Source of the DNA: Gallintestinimicrobium propionicum
GTDB taxonomy: Bacteria > Bacillota > Clostridia > Lachnospirales > Lachnospiraceae
Length of the DNA: 64,000 bases
Assembly: GCF_025567525.1 (NCBI RefSeq)
Contig: NZ_JAOQJY010000002.1
Location: 124,001-188,000, forward strand
Direction: 5' to 3'
This document shows positions 43,312-51,855 of the stretch, one piece after another; position 1 is the first letter of the stretch, and the number at the start of each line of letters is the position of its first letter. The position numbers and the translations under genes were made by a program. The notes below the pieces were generated by a model. It ran no database searches. It was not told the origin of the DNA and was given only the letters and a program-made list of their open reading frames with translations.

Positions 43312-44625
43312 ATGAAGCTGGTAGTAGCAGGAACCGGTTATGTAGGTCTTGTGGCAGGTGTATGTTTTGCGGAAATGGGACATGATGTTACTTGCGTGGA
43401 CGTGGATGAAAATAAAGTAAGGCTGATGGAATCAGGAGTTTCGCCGATTTATGAGGCGGGACTGGAAGAACTGATGAAAAAGAATAATGCAGCCGGACGT
43501 TTACATTATACGACAGATTACAAATCAGCATATCGGAATCCGGATGCGATTTTTATCGGTGTTGGGACACCGGAGCAGCCGGATGGTTCCGCCAATCTGA
43601 ATTATATTGCGACTGTGTGCAGAGAGATTGCGGAAAACGTAGAACAGGACTGTCTGGTCGTTGTAAAGTCTACCGTCCCGGTTGGAACCAATGACCGTGT
43701 GGAGCAGTTTATTAAAGATTTCCTGATTCGCAAAGAGCTGCATATTGAGGTTGCGTCTAATCCGGAATTTCTGGCACAGGGGTCTGCAGTGCATGATACG
43801 CTCCATGCTGCGAGGATCATTATTGGCACAGAGAGTGTTCAGGCAGAGGAAAAACTGAGAAAAATTTACGAGCCCTTTCAGCTGCCGATCGTGGCGATGA
43901 ACCGTCGGTCAGCGGAGATGACAAAATATGCCTGCAACGATTTTCTGGCACTGAAGATTTCTTATATGAATGATATTGCCAATTTATGTGAGAAAATGGG
44001 CGCTGATATTGAAAAAGTCGCAGAAGGAATGAGCTATGATGCAAGAATCGGAGCGAACTTTTTAAAAGCAGGAATTGGTTATGGCGGAAGCTGTTTCCCG
44101 AAAGATACAAAAGCACTGAAATTTCAGGCAAATCAGGTTGGATATCATCTGCGCACCGTAGAGGCAGCGGTAGATGTGAACACGGAGCAGAAAATCCGGC
44201 TGTTTAAAAAGGCCAGCGACCGTCTGATCACCTTTGAGCATTTAAAAGTTGCAGTATTGGGACTTGCATTTAAGCCGGGTACGGATGATCTGCGGGAAGC
44301 CCCGTCTCTTGACAATGTGAAGCTTCTTCTGGATAACGGAGCAGACATTTATGCCTATGATCCTGTTGCAGCGGAAAATTTCAGGAAGAAATATCCGGAG
44401 GGAACACATGGAAAGGGAACGATCACTTATGTGAAAAATCCGGAGGATGCACTGCAGGATGCGACAATTTGCTTTATTTTCACAGAGTGGAAGGAAGTAA
44501 AGGCGATTGCACCGGAGACCTATTCCCAAAAGATGAGAACACCTCTTGTATATGATGGGAGAAATGTATATGCGAAAGCAGATATGGAAAAGGCTGGGGT
44601 GGAGTATTACAGCATTGGAAGATAG
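43312..44625 (+). CDS. ugd: UDP-glucose 6-dehydrogenase
   Basis: 437 aa, normal length. VVAGTGYVGLVAGVCFAEMGH is the NAD-binding loop; SNPEFLAQGSA, the helix LALKISYMNDIANLCE and GYGGSCFPKDTKAL with the catalytic cysteine (about 261) are present. It makes UDP-glucuronic acid by two NAD-dependent oxidations. ATG 43312 (GGAGG upstream) is chosen; ATG 43285 lies too far up. It is followed 22 bases later by the epimerase that uses its product. Confidence 0.96.
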   Translation: MKLVVAGTGYVGLVAGVCFAEMGHDVTCVDVDENKVRLMESGVSPIYEAGLEELMKKNNAAGRLHYTTDYKSAYRNPDAIFIGVGTPEQPDGSANLNYIATVCREIAENVEQDCLVVVKSTVPVGTNDRVEQFIKDFLIRKELHIEVASNPEFLAQGSAVHDTLHAARIIIGTESVQAEEKLRKIYEPFQLPIVAMNRRSAEMTKYACNDFLALKISYMNDIANLCEKMGADIEKVAEGMSYDARIGANFLKAGIGYGGSCFPKDTKALKFQANQVGYHLRTVEAAVDVNTEQKIRLFKKASDRLITFEHLKVAVLGLAFKPGTDDLREAPSLDNVKLLLDNGADIYAYDPVAAENFRKKYPEGTHGKGTITYVKNPEDALQDATICFIFTEWKEVKAIAPETYSQKMRTPLVYDGRNVYAKADMEKAGVEYYSIGR

Positions 44626-44647
44626 ATAGTGGAAGAAAGGAATTCAA

Positions 44648-45670
44648 ATGGAACAGACAGATAAAATTTTGATTACCGGAGCGGCAGGTTTTATTGGTTC
44701 CTATCTTGCAGAAAAATTATTAAAGGAACAGTTTCAGGTAATCGGTATTGATAGTCTGAATGATTATTATGATGTCAGATTGAAAGAAGAGCGGTTAAAA
44801 AAGCTGGACGGTTATACGAATTTTAAGTTTATTCGAATGGATATTGCGGATGCTGCTGCAATGAAGGCGCTGTTTGAAAGCGAAAAACCGGATATCGTAG
44901 TAAATCTGGCTGCACAGGCAGGAGTGAGGTATTCTATTACGAATCCTGACGCATACATCCAGAGTAATCTGATTGGATTTTATAACGTGCTGGAATGCTG
45001 CAGGCATTCCTATGACGATGGAAATACAGGCGTAAAGCATCTGGTTTTTGCGTCCAGCTCTTCGGTGTATGGCGCAAATAAAAAAGTACCTTACAGCACA
45101 GAGGATCAGGTGGATCACCCGGTTTCCTTATATGCTGCGACCAAAAAATCAAATGAGTTGTTGGCGTATTCTTACGGAAAGCTGTATGGTATTCCGGTTA
45201 CAGGACTTCGTTTCTTTACAGTGTATGGACCCATGGGAAGACCGGACATGGCGTATTTCGGATTTACGAATAAGATGGTAAAGGGCGAGAAAATCCAGAT
45301 TTATAATCATGGGGATATGTATCGTGACTTTACCTACATAGATGATATTGTAAACGGGGTTTATCGTGTGATGGGAAAAGCACCGCAGGAGGATGAAAAC
45401 GGTGTAAAATATAAGATATACAATATCGGAAATAACCAGCCGGAAAGCCTGATGTACTTTGTAGAAACACTGGAGACCTGTCTGCAGAAAGCGGGAGTGA
45501 TCTCAAAGCCTGCAGAAAAGGAATTTTTGCCGATGCAGCCGGGAGACGTTTATCAGACCTATGCGGATGTCAGTGAATTGGAAAAAGATTTTGATTTTCG
45601 GCCGTCAACACCTCTTTCGGAAGGACTGCAGCGATTTGCAGACTGGTATGCGGAATACTACAAGAAATAG
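44648..45670 (+). CDS. UDP-glucuronate 4-epimerase (NAD-dependent epimerase)
   Basis: 340 aa. ITGAAGFIGSYLAEKL (Gly11-x2-Gly14-x2-Gly17), AAQAGVRYSI, SSSSVYG and YAATKKSNE (Tyr about 162) are the SDR blocks; GIDSLNDYYDVRLKEERL and TVYGPMGRPDMA are characteristic of the glucuronate epimerase branch (CapI/LpsL) rather than GalE. It would convert UDP-glucuronate to UDP-galacturonate. Position directly after ugd supports this. Confidence 0.92.
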   Translation: MEQTDKILITGAAGFIGSYLAEKLLKEQFQVIGIDSLNDYYDVRLKEERLKKLDGYTNFKFIRMDIADAAAMKALFESEKPDIVVNLAAQAGVRYSITNPDAYIQSNLIGFYNVLECCRHSYDDGNTGVKHLVFASSSSVYGANKKVPYSTEDQVDHPVSLYAATKKSNELLAYSYGKLYGIPVTGLRFFTVYGPMGRPDMAYFGFTNKMVKGEKIQIYNHGDMYRDFTYIDDIVNGVYRVMGKAPQEDENGVKYKIYNIGNNQPESLMYFVETLETCLQKAGVISKPAEKEFLPMQPGDVYQTYADVSELEKDFDFRPSTPLSEGLQRFADWYAEYYKK

Positions 45671-45683
45671 TAGGAATAAAGAA

Positions 45684-47288
45684 ATGAAAAAAAGCCGATT
45701 TAGAAGGATCATTTATATTTTGTGTGTTACAGCAATTTGCTTTATTCCATGTTGTTTGAAAGGAATATGGATGGGATCGGATGCTCCGTTTCATCTGGCA
45801 AGAATTGAGAGTTTAAACCAGGCACTTCAGATGGGAATATTTCCGGTAAAAGTGCATCCGTCGCTGGCATATTCCTACGGTTATGGTGTAGGTATTTTTT
45901 ATCCTGATTTTTTTATTTATCTGCCGGCAGTTTTGAGAATGGCAGGATGTTCGCTGGAAGTTTCTTATAAAATATATATTTTCATTTTGCTTCTGGAATT
46001 GTTTGTTTCCATGTATTTTTGTGTACGAAAAAAAACAGGAGAGATTTATCCGGCGCTGGCGGCAGGAACATTGTATTTGTTCTCTTATCCTGTTATAGAT
46101 GGAATTTTTAAAAGCTTTACACTGGCACAGACGCAGGCACTGGTATTTTTACCACTTGCATTGATGGGAATGGTTTTATTTGTCGAAAAGGATGAATTTC
46201 CATGGATGCTTGGAATTGGATTTACCGGATTGATTTATTCTCATGCGTTATCAACAGCGATTGCCCTTGTGTTATGCTTTGTATTTCTGGTGTTTCAGCT
46301 GCCAAAATGGATTGGAAAGAAGAAAAAGTGGTTCTATTTGATGACGGCAGTAGCGGGTGTATCCGGTATTACAGTTTCTTATTGGGGACCGATGCTGGAG
46401 CAGATGAAGGCTCAGAGCTATAGGGTATCACAGCCGTGGACGCATGTATCAAAAAATGTGCTTGCATTGCATAGTGCATTTGGAAAATCAGGTGTTGGAA
46501 TTGTAATTTTATTGCTGAGTTGCTTGGCCATTTGTGCATTCGTCTGGAATAGGCCTTGTAAAAGCTGGAGCGGAGTAGGATATTTTATAGGGGGAATTTT
46601 TTTGATTCTCCTTACAACGAATCAGGGATTTTGGAAAACATTTGAAAAAGCATTTGATATCCTGCAGTTCCCGGGACGTTTGATGGGTGCAGCGTCGGTT
46701 TTACTGATCTTTGCCTTTGCCGTTATTTTTGCGAAGAATCAGAGCTGTGCGAAGTGGAAGAATCTTTCGCTGGGATGTGTTCTGGTATTATCTATGTTCG
46801 GCGGATTTTTTTACTGGAAAAGCAATGAAATGCCTGCAAGAGAGAATTGGGACAATCGAAATATCTGTGAGGAAATCGCAGGAATAGGTGCAGGGGAAGA
46901 ATGGCTTCCGGCAGTGACAACGCGGGAAAATCTGCAGCAGCCTGGAATCGTGGTTTCAAACAGTGGAAAATCCTATATAGGGGAATTTCAGGGAAGAGAA
47001 TTAGTTGTCAGGTTAAAAAAGGAAGATGCGCCATATCAGCTGCCATTGGTATGGTATAAAGGTTATCACGCGGAAACGGAGGATGGTTCGGCAGGAGAAA
47101 TTAACCGACGCGGAAGCGACGGACTGGTGGAGTTGACAGATATTTCTGAAAAAGACGCTGTTGTCAGAATTTGGTATTTAGGGACGCCTTTTCAGAAAAT
47201 ATGTTATATAATAAACGTGTGTGCAGCTGGTACAATGTTCTTTATTGCGTTGGCTGCGCGACACAGGAGAAGAGCCATGGCACAATGA
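45684..47288 (+). CDS. Polytopic membrane protein with PTPS-related/GT-C-like architecture
   Basis: 534 aa with about 11 helices. The first outer loop has WMGSDAPFHLARIESL, and then SYGYGVGIFYPDFFIYLP; acidic plus His residues here recall GT-C catalytic loops and PF10131 proteins. The last 100 residues are soluble and extracellular, followed by a final helix. It may add a sugar from a polyprenyl-phosphate donor made by the GT2 genes just downstream. ATG 45684 is chosen because upstream frame overlaps the epimerase. The function is inferred. Confidence 0.65.
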   Translation: MKKSRFRRIIYILCVTAICFIPCCLKGIWMGSDAPFHLARIESLNQALQMGIFPVKVHPSLAYSYGYGVGIFYPDFFIYLPAVLRMAGCSLEVSYKIYIFILLLELFVSMYFCVRKKTGEIYPALAAGTLYLFSYPVIDGIFKSFTLAQTQALVFLPLALMGMVLFVEKDEFPWMLGIGFTGLIYSHALSTAIALVLCFVFLVFQLPKWIGKKKKWFYLMTAVAGVSGITVSYWGPMLEQMKAQSYRVSQPWTHVSKNVLALHSAFGKSGVGIVILLLSCLAICAFVWNRPCKSWSGVGYFIGGIFLILLTTNQGFWKTFEKAFDILQFPGRLMGAASVLLIFAFAVIFAKNQSCAKWKNLSLGCVLVLSMFGGFFYWKSNEMPARENWDNRNICEEIAGIGAGEEWLPAVTTRENLQQPGIVVSNSGKSYIGEFQGRELVVRLKKEDAPYQLPLVWYKGYHAETEDGSAGEINRRGSDGLVELTDISEKDAVVRIWYLGTPFQKICYIINVCAAGTMFFIALAARHRRRAMAQ

Positions 47289-47324
47289 GCCGGACTCGCA
47301 GCTATGGATGAGGAAGAATTCAAC

Positions 47325-48329
47325 ATGAAACGAACAAACACCATTTTATATCTCGTTGTTCCCTGCTACAACGAGGAAGAGGTTCTGCATAAGTCGGCAG
47401 CGGTTCTTTTGGACAAGCTGGATCGGCTGATTCAGGCGGGGACGATTTCGGATAAGAGTAAGATTTTATTTATCAACGACGGAAGTAAGGACAGCACCTG
47501 GCAGATCATTTATGAGCTGACACGTCAGAACTGCAAATATGCAGGCTTAAGCTTTTCCCGCAATTATGGTCATCAGAGCGCGATCCTGGCGGGTATGATG
47601 GCTGCAAGAAGCAAGGCGGATGCGGTTGTGACAATTGATGCAGACCTGCAGCAGGATATTGAAGCACTGGATCAGTTCCTGGAATGTTATCAGAATGGCT
47701 GTGAGATTGTCTATGGCGTACGCAATGACCGTGATACCGACGGATTTTTCAAAAAGACGACAGCAGGACTGTTTTACAAGCTGATGCATGTGCTTGGCTG
47801 CCAGACGATTACGAACCATGCGGATTATCGCCTGATGTCAAAGAAGGCATTGGATGCGCTGTCAGAATTTCATGAAACGAACCTGTTTCTGCGGGGATTG
47901 ATTCCGACGATGGGTTTCCAGTCGGATATTGTTTATTTCGATGTAAAGGAAAGAGAAGCCGGACAGTCGAAATATACATTGAAAAAGATGATGACGCTGG
48001 CAGTAGATGGAATCACTTCCATGAGCACCAGACCGCTGCAGATGATCGTAATCCTTGGTTTTTTGACCTTTTTGTTCAGCATTGGACTGTTTATTTCCTG
48101 TATCGTGGACTGGGCAAATGGTGCGGTTGTTGCCGGCTGGACGACAACGGTGGCTTCGACCTGTCTGATTGGCGGTATTACACTTTTATCCCAGGGAATT
48201 ATTGGGGAATATATCGGGAAGATTTATATGGAAAGCAAAGGACGTCCGCGGTATATCGTGGATTCCATGATTCTGCGGGATGCAGAGGATAGCGCAGAGG
48301 AAGAGCAGGAAAATGAGCGTAAGGATTGA
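47325..48329 (+). CDS. GtrB/DPM1-like polyprenyl-phosphate glycosyltransferase
   Basis: 334 aa. LVVPCYNEEEVLH, INDGSKDSTW, LSFSRNYGHQSAILAGM, TIDADLQQD (DxD) and GQSKYTLKKMM are the blocks of Und-P-sugar synthases; two C-terminal helices (about 238-300) anchor it. It transfers a sugar from a nucleotide to undecaprenyl phosphate on the cytoplasmic face. The deacetylase gene overlaps it by 17 bases, so the two proteins are made together. ATG 47325 follows AGGAAG. Confidence 0.9.
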   Translation: MKRTNTILYLVVPCYNEEEVLHKSAAVLLDKLDRLIQAGTISDKSKILFINDGSKDSTWQIIYELTRQNCKYAGLSFSRNYGHQSAILAGMMAARSKADAVVTIDADLQQDIEALDQFLECYQNGCEIVYGVRNDRDTDGFFKKTTAGLFYKLMHVLGCQTITNHADYRLMSKKALDALSEFHETNLFLRGLIPTMGFQSDIVYFDVKEREAGQSKYTLKKMMTLAVDGITSMSTRPLQMIVILGFLTFLFSIGLFISCIVDWANGAVVAGWTTTVASTCLIGGITLLSQGIIGEYIGKIYMESKGRPRYIVDSMILRDAEDSAEEEQENERKD

Positions 48330-49227
48330 TATTCATGCGGATGATTTTGGGGAATCTGTTCATGCAAGCAGAGATATTCTGGAATGTTTAAAGGATGGAA
48401 AATTGAACAGTATCAGTGTGCTTGCAAATATGAGCTGTTTTGAAGAATGTGTGAGGCTGTATCGGGAGGCACAGGAAGAATTTCCATGGCAGCCGGCAAT
48501 TTCTGTCCATGTAAATCTGATGGAGGGCAGCTGCCTGTCAGATCCGAAGGACTTACCGGATCTGGTGGATGAAAAAGGACATTTTCAGATTTCCTGGGAA
48601 AAGTTGTTCTTTGTTTCTTATCTTCCGTCCAGAAACAGGTTCAAAAAACAGCTGAAAAAAGAAATTGAACTTCAGATCAAAGCTGTGGCGGGAGTGTTTT
48701 CAGAATTGAACCTGCAGGAGCTTCGTATAGATAGTCATCAGCATACCCACATGATACCGGTTGTAGCGGAGGCACTGTTTGAGGTATTGGAAGAGCAGGG
48801 CTGGAAAGCGTCTTATATCCGGGATGCAAAGGAGCCGTTTTTTGTATTTTTGAAAAAGACTTCTTTATACAAAACCTATCGACCGGTCAATTTTGTAAAG
48901 AATATTTTATTGAACTATTGTTCTGCATTGTTGCAGAAGCGGTTCCGGAATGCAGGGATGAAGCCGATGTATCTGTGGGGACTGATCATGAGCGGGCATA
49001 TGGATGAAAAGCGAATCCGGCAGCTTTTACCGGATATAGAAAAAAAGGCAGAGCATAACGGCAGGATGCTTGAAATCCTGTTTCATCCAGGTCAGGTATT
49101 AAGAGAAGAAATATCTGATGAATTCAGTCAGGAAGATGCCATTGTGTTTCATGTTTCTCCAGATCGGAGTGTAGAAAAGCAGGCAGTTTATGCGCTGGAT
49201 CTGGCACAAAAAGCGAGAAAACGATAG
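48313..49227 (+). CDS. ChbG/HpnK (YdjC) family carbohydrate deacetylase, NaxD-like
   Basis: 304 aa, no signal peptide. IHADDFGES (Asp10-Asp11), a His-rich block IDSHQHTHMIPV (His142, His144, His146) and FHPG near the C-terminus provide the metal site of this deacetylase family. Members remove acetyl groups from chitobiose, hopanoid-GlcNAc or, in Francisella NaxD, Und-P-GalNAc. Overlap with an Und-P-sugar synthase argues for a lipid-linked N-acetylhexosamine substrate here. Start ATG 48313 lies inside the previous gene. Confidence 0.87.
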   Translation: MSVRIDIHADDFGESVHASRDILECLKDGKLNSISVLANMSCFEECVRLYREAQEEFPWQPAISVHVNLMEGSCLSDPKDLPDLVDEKGHFQISWEKLFFVSYLPSRNRFKKQLKKEIELQIKAVAGVFSELNLQELRIDSHQHTHMIPVVAEALFEVLEEQGWKASYIRDAKEPFFVFLKKTSLYKTYRPVNFVKNILLNYCSALLQKRFRNAGMKPMYLWGLIMSGHMDEKRIRQLLPDIEKKAEHNGRMLEILFHPGQVLREEISDEFSQEDAIVFHVSPDRSVEKQAVYALDLAQKARKR

Positions 49228-49265
49228 AGTGCACGTTTTGAGGGCATTCTATTGTCATGAATAAA
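49222..49265 (+). terminator. Hairpin after the deacetylase gene, inverted copy of the 29978 element
   Basis: CGATAGAGTGC (49222-49232) pairs imperfectly with GCATTCTATTG (49244-49254). Bases 49244-49265 are the exact reverse complement of 29978-29999. As there, the hairpin overlaps a stop codon (TAG at 49225). There is no T-tract in this direction, so termination is doubtful; it may be a mobile hairpin. Confidence 0.5.
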
Positions 49266-49278
49266 AAGGAGAACGCTG

Positions 49279-50208
49279 ATGGATAAAATAGCGGTACTGA
49301 TTCCCTGTTATAACGAAGAAAAAACGATTGAAAAGGTTGTCCGGGATGCAAAAGCGGCGCTTCCGGAGGCTGTTATTTATGTATATAACAACAATTCTAC
49401 CGACCGCACTGCAGAGCTGGCAGAAAAGGCCGGTGCGGTGGTGCGTCAGGAATATAAACAGGGGAAAGGCAATGTAATCCGCCGAATGTTTCAGGAGGTT
49501 GATGCACTGTGTTATATTATGGTAGACGGTGATGATACCTATCCGATGGAAAATGCGCGAGAAATGGCGGACCTGGTGCTGGAACGCAACTCAGACATGG
49601 TAGTGGGTGACAGGCTGTCTTCCACGTATTTTGAAGAGAATAAACGTCCTTTCCATAATATGGGAAACAGTCTTGTCCGTGCGTCGATCAATGCACTGTT
49701 CAAATCGGATATTCGGGATATTATGACGGGATATCGTGCATTTTCCTACCGTTTTGTCAAGACATTCCCGGTACTGTCCCGTGGCTTTGAAATCGAAACG
49801 GAGATGACGATTCATGCGGTTTATAACAATATGCAGGTAGATAATGTTGTGATCACATACCGTGACCGTCCGGAGGGCAGCGAATCCAAGTTAAATACGT
49901 ATTCGGATGGTTTCCGCGTGCTGAAAACGATTTTCCGGATGTTCCGTCAGTATCGTCCCTTTGCATTTTTTGGGCTGTTGGCGCTGTTGCTGTTTGTGAT
50001 TGAAGTTGGGTTCTTTATTCCGGTTGGAATCGAGTATGTGGAGACTGGTCTGGTGCCGAAGTTCCCGACATTGATCGCCTGCGGATTTGCAGGATTAGCT
50101 GCATTGCAGTCCCTGTTTGCGGGTCTTATCCTGCACAATCTTGGCGTGAAGGACAGAAGGGATTTTGAATTCCGACTGCAGATTGTGGGGAAAGATACGA
50201 AAGAATAA
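49279..50208 (+). CDS. Family 2 polyprenyl-phosphate-type glycosyltransferase
   Basis: 309 aa. VLIPCYNEEKTIEKVV, NNNSTDRTAELAEKAG, QGKGNVIRRMF and VDGDDTYPME (DxD) in the GT2 part, then ESKLNTYSDGFRVLKTI and two hydrophobic helices (about 220-290). This is a dolichol-phosphate-mannose-synthase-like branch, so it also probably loads undecaprenyl phosphate. With 47325 it gives two lipid-donor makers beside a GT-C candidate. RBS AAGGAG. A terminator-like hairpin follows. Confidence 0.88.
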   Translation: MDKIAVLIPCYNEEKTIEKVVRDAKAALPEAVIYVYNNNSTDRTAELAEKAGAVVRQEYKQGKGNVIRRMFQEVDALCYIMVDGDDTYPMENAREMADLVLERNSDMVVGDRLSSTYFEENKRPFHNMGNSLVRASINALFKSDIRDIMTGYRAFSYRFVKTFPVLSRGFEIETEMTIHAVYNNMQVDNVVITYRDRPEGSESKLNTYSDGFRVLKTIFRMFRQYRPFAFFGLLALLLFVIEVGFFIPVGIEYVETGLVPKFPTLIACGFAGLAALQSLFAGLILHNLGVKDRRDFEFRLQIVGKDTKE

Positions 50209-50251
50209 ATAGTGTAAATAGAAATGCTGGCATAATACAAAATCAAACATC

Positions 50252-50298
50252 AATGCAGCTGGGGTGCGAGCAACGAAGGTTTCCCCGGCTGCATTTTT
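50252..50298 (+). terminator. Rho-independent terminator
   Basis: AATGCAGC (50252-50259) pairs with GCTGCATT (50288-50295), with inner GGGG/CCCC, and runs into TTTTT. It separates the GT2 gene from the MBOAT gene at 50323, so genes downstream may need another promoter; none is clear in the 24 bases left. An extended -10-like TGGCATAAT at 50228-50236 would place the hairpin in the leader instead. Confidence 0.65.
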
Positions 50299-50322
50299 GT
50301 GATAAGGGTAGGAGAAAGCTCT

Positions 50323-51822
50323 ATGCTGTTTAATTCCATAGATTTTTTGATATTTTTCCCGGCTGTTTTGTTGGTATATTTCATTGTTCCACATAGAATC
50401 CGTCCAACCTGGCTGCTGCTTTCCAGCTATTATTTTTATATGAGCTGGAATCCGGTACATGGAATATTACTCCTTGCAGTGACAGCGGTGACCTATTTGG
50501 GAGCGCGGCTGCTGCAGAGAATGGACTGTGAACGGGGAAAAAAGAAGAGAAATAAAAAAATTATACTTGTTGCAGAAGTTATCGCTGTAATTGGAATGCT
50601 GGGATATTTTAAATATACCGGTTTTTTCTTGGACAGTATCAATGTAGTGCTGGCAAAATTCTGTATTGCGCCAGTGGAAATAGAATGGAATATTGCACTG
50701 CCGATCGGAATTTCATTTTATACGTTGACTGCACTGGGATATTTGATCGATGTGTATCGGGGAAAGGCTGAAGCGGAACATAACTTCCTTCGATATGCGT
50801 TATTTGTTTCGTTTTTTCCACAGATTTTGTCAGGTCCGATTGAACGTTCGACGAATTTGTTACGGCAGCTTCGAGATAGCAGTATAAAACGTAATTGGAA
50901 TACGGAACGGATTGCCTCCGGTTTTATTACAATGCTTTGGGGCTTCTTTTTGAAGCTGGTTATTGCTGATAGGATTGCAGTGATTGCAGATACAACCTTT
51001 GGCAGACCGGAATGCTATGGCACATTCGGACTTGTGTTGGGGGCAGTGAGCTATGGCATTCAAATTTACTGCGATTTCAGCAGTTATTCATTGATCGCAC
51101 TTGGTGCAGCAAAAACATTGGGATTTGATCTGATCAATAATTTTGAAACACCCTATTTTGCGCAAAGCGTGACGGAGTTCTGGCACAGGTGGCATATTTC
51201 CCTGAGCACATGGCTTAGGGATTATGTATATATTTCGATGGGCGGAAACCGCTGCAGCAAATGGCATCAATACTGGAATATTCTGGTTACATTTATGGTC
51301 AGCGGATTATGGCATGGCGCAAACTGGACGTTTTTAATTTGGGGAGCGTTACATGGATTTTATCAGATTCTGGAAAAAGAACTTAGACCTGTTGTACGAA
51401 AAATAAACGGATATTGCCATACCAAAACAGCGTCGTTTGGATATCGTTTTGCAAAGGCTGCAGTAACCTTTGCGCTGGTGGATTTTGCCTGGATCTTCTT
51501 TCGGGCAGACTCTGTAAAACAGGCATTGTATTATGTGAAAAGGATGATTTCTTTTTGCGATATGTGGTCTCTGTTTGACGGAAGCCTTTATACGATGGGA
51601 CTGGATGTACAGGAGATTCATATTCTAATGATCGGGTTGACTGGGCTTATTGTCGTGGATTGCCTGCAATATTTGAAACAGAAAAAATTAGCAGAATTAT
51701 TGATGGGACAGTGGTGTGTATTCCGCTGGGCGATTTTGATTTGTTTGATTGTGAACTGTATTGTATTTGGCTATTATGGACAGGGATTTGAATCTGCAAA
51801 CTTTATTTATTTGCAGTTTTAA
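50323..51822 (+). CDS. MBOAT family O-acyltransferase (AlgI-like)
   Basis: 499 aa, about 11 helices. SYYFYMSWNP, PIGISFYTLTALGYLIDVYRG, FFPQILSGPIERS, SVTEFWHRWHISLSTWLRDYVYI and SGLWHGANWTF with invariant His331 are all present, the strong AlgI/DltB pattern. It should move an acyl group across the membrane for the SGNH protein at 51856 to use. ATG 50323 follows TAGGAG. Two DUF6056-like genes and an acyltransferase 3 complete the unit. Confidence 0.93.
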   Translation: MLFNSIDFLIFFPAVLLVYFIVPHRIRPTWLLLSSYYFYMSWNPVHGILLLAVTAVTYLGARLLQRMDCERGKKKRNKKIILVAEVIAVIGMLGYFKYTGFFLDSINVVLAKFCIAPVEIEWNIALPIGISFYTLTALGYLIDVYRGKAEAEHNFLRYALFVSFFPQILSGPIERSTNLLRQLRDSSIKRNWNTERIASGFITMLWGFFLKLVIADRIAVIADTTFGRPECYGTFGLVLGAVSYGIQIYCDFSSYSLIALGAAKTLGFDLINNFETPYFAQSVTEFWHRWHISLSTWLRDYVYISMGGNRCSKWHQYWNILVTFMVSGLWHGANWTFLIWGALHGFYQILEKELRPVVRKINGYCHTKTASFGYRFAKAAVTFALVDFAWIFFRADSVKQALYYVKRMISFCDMWSLFDGSLYTMGLDVQEIHILMIGLTGLIVVDCLQYLKQKKLAELLMGQWCVFRWAILICLIVNCIVFGYYGQGFESANFIYLQF

Positions 51823-51855
51823 ACATATTCGCTTTCTGGAAGAGATGGAGAAGGA

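Noticed and set aside
50228..50236. Extended -10 promoter (TGGCATAAT) before the MBOAT at 50323
   Set aside because: No -35 at 16-18 bases, and it would place a strong terminator immediately in the leader.
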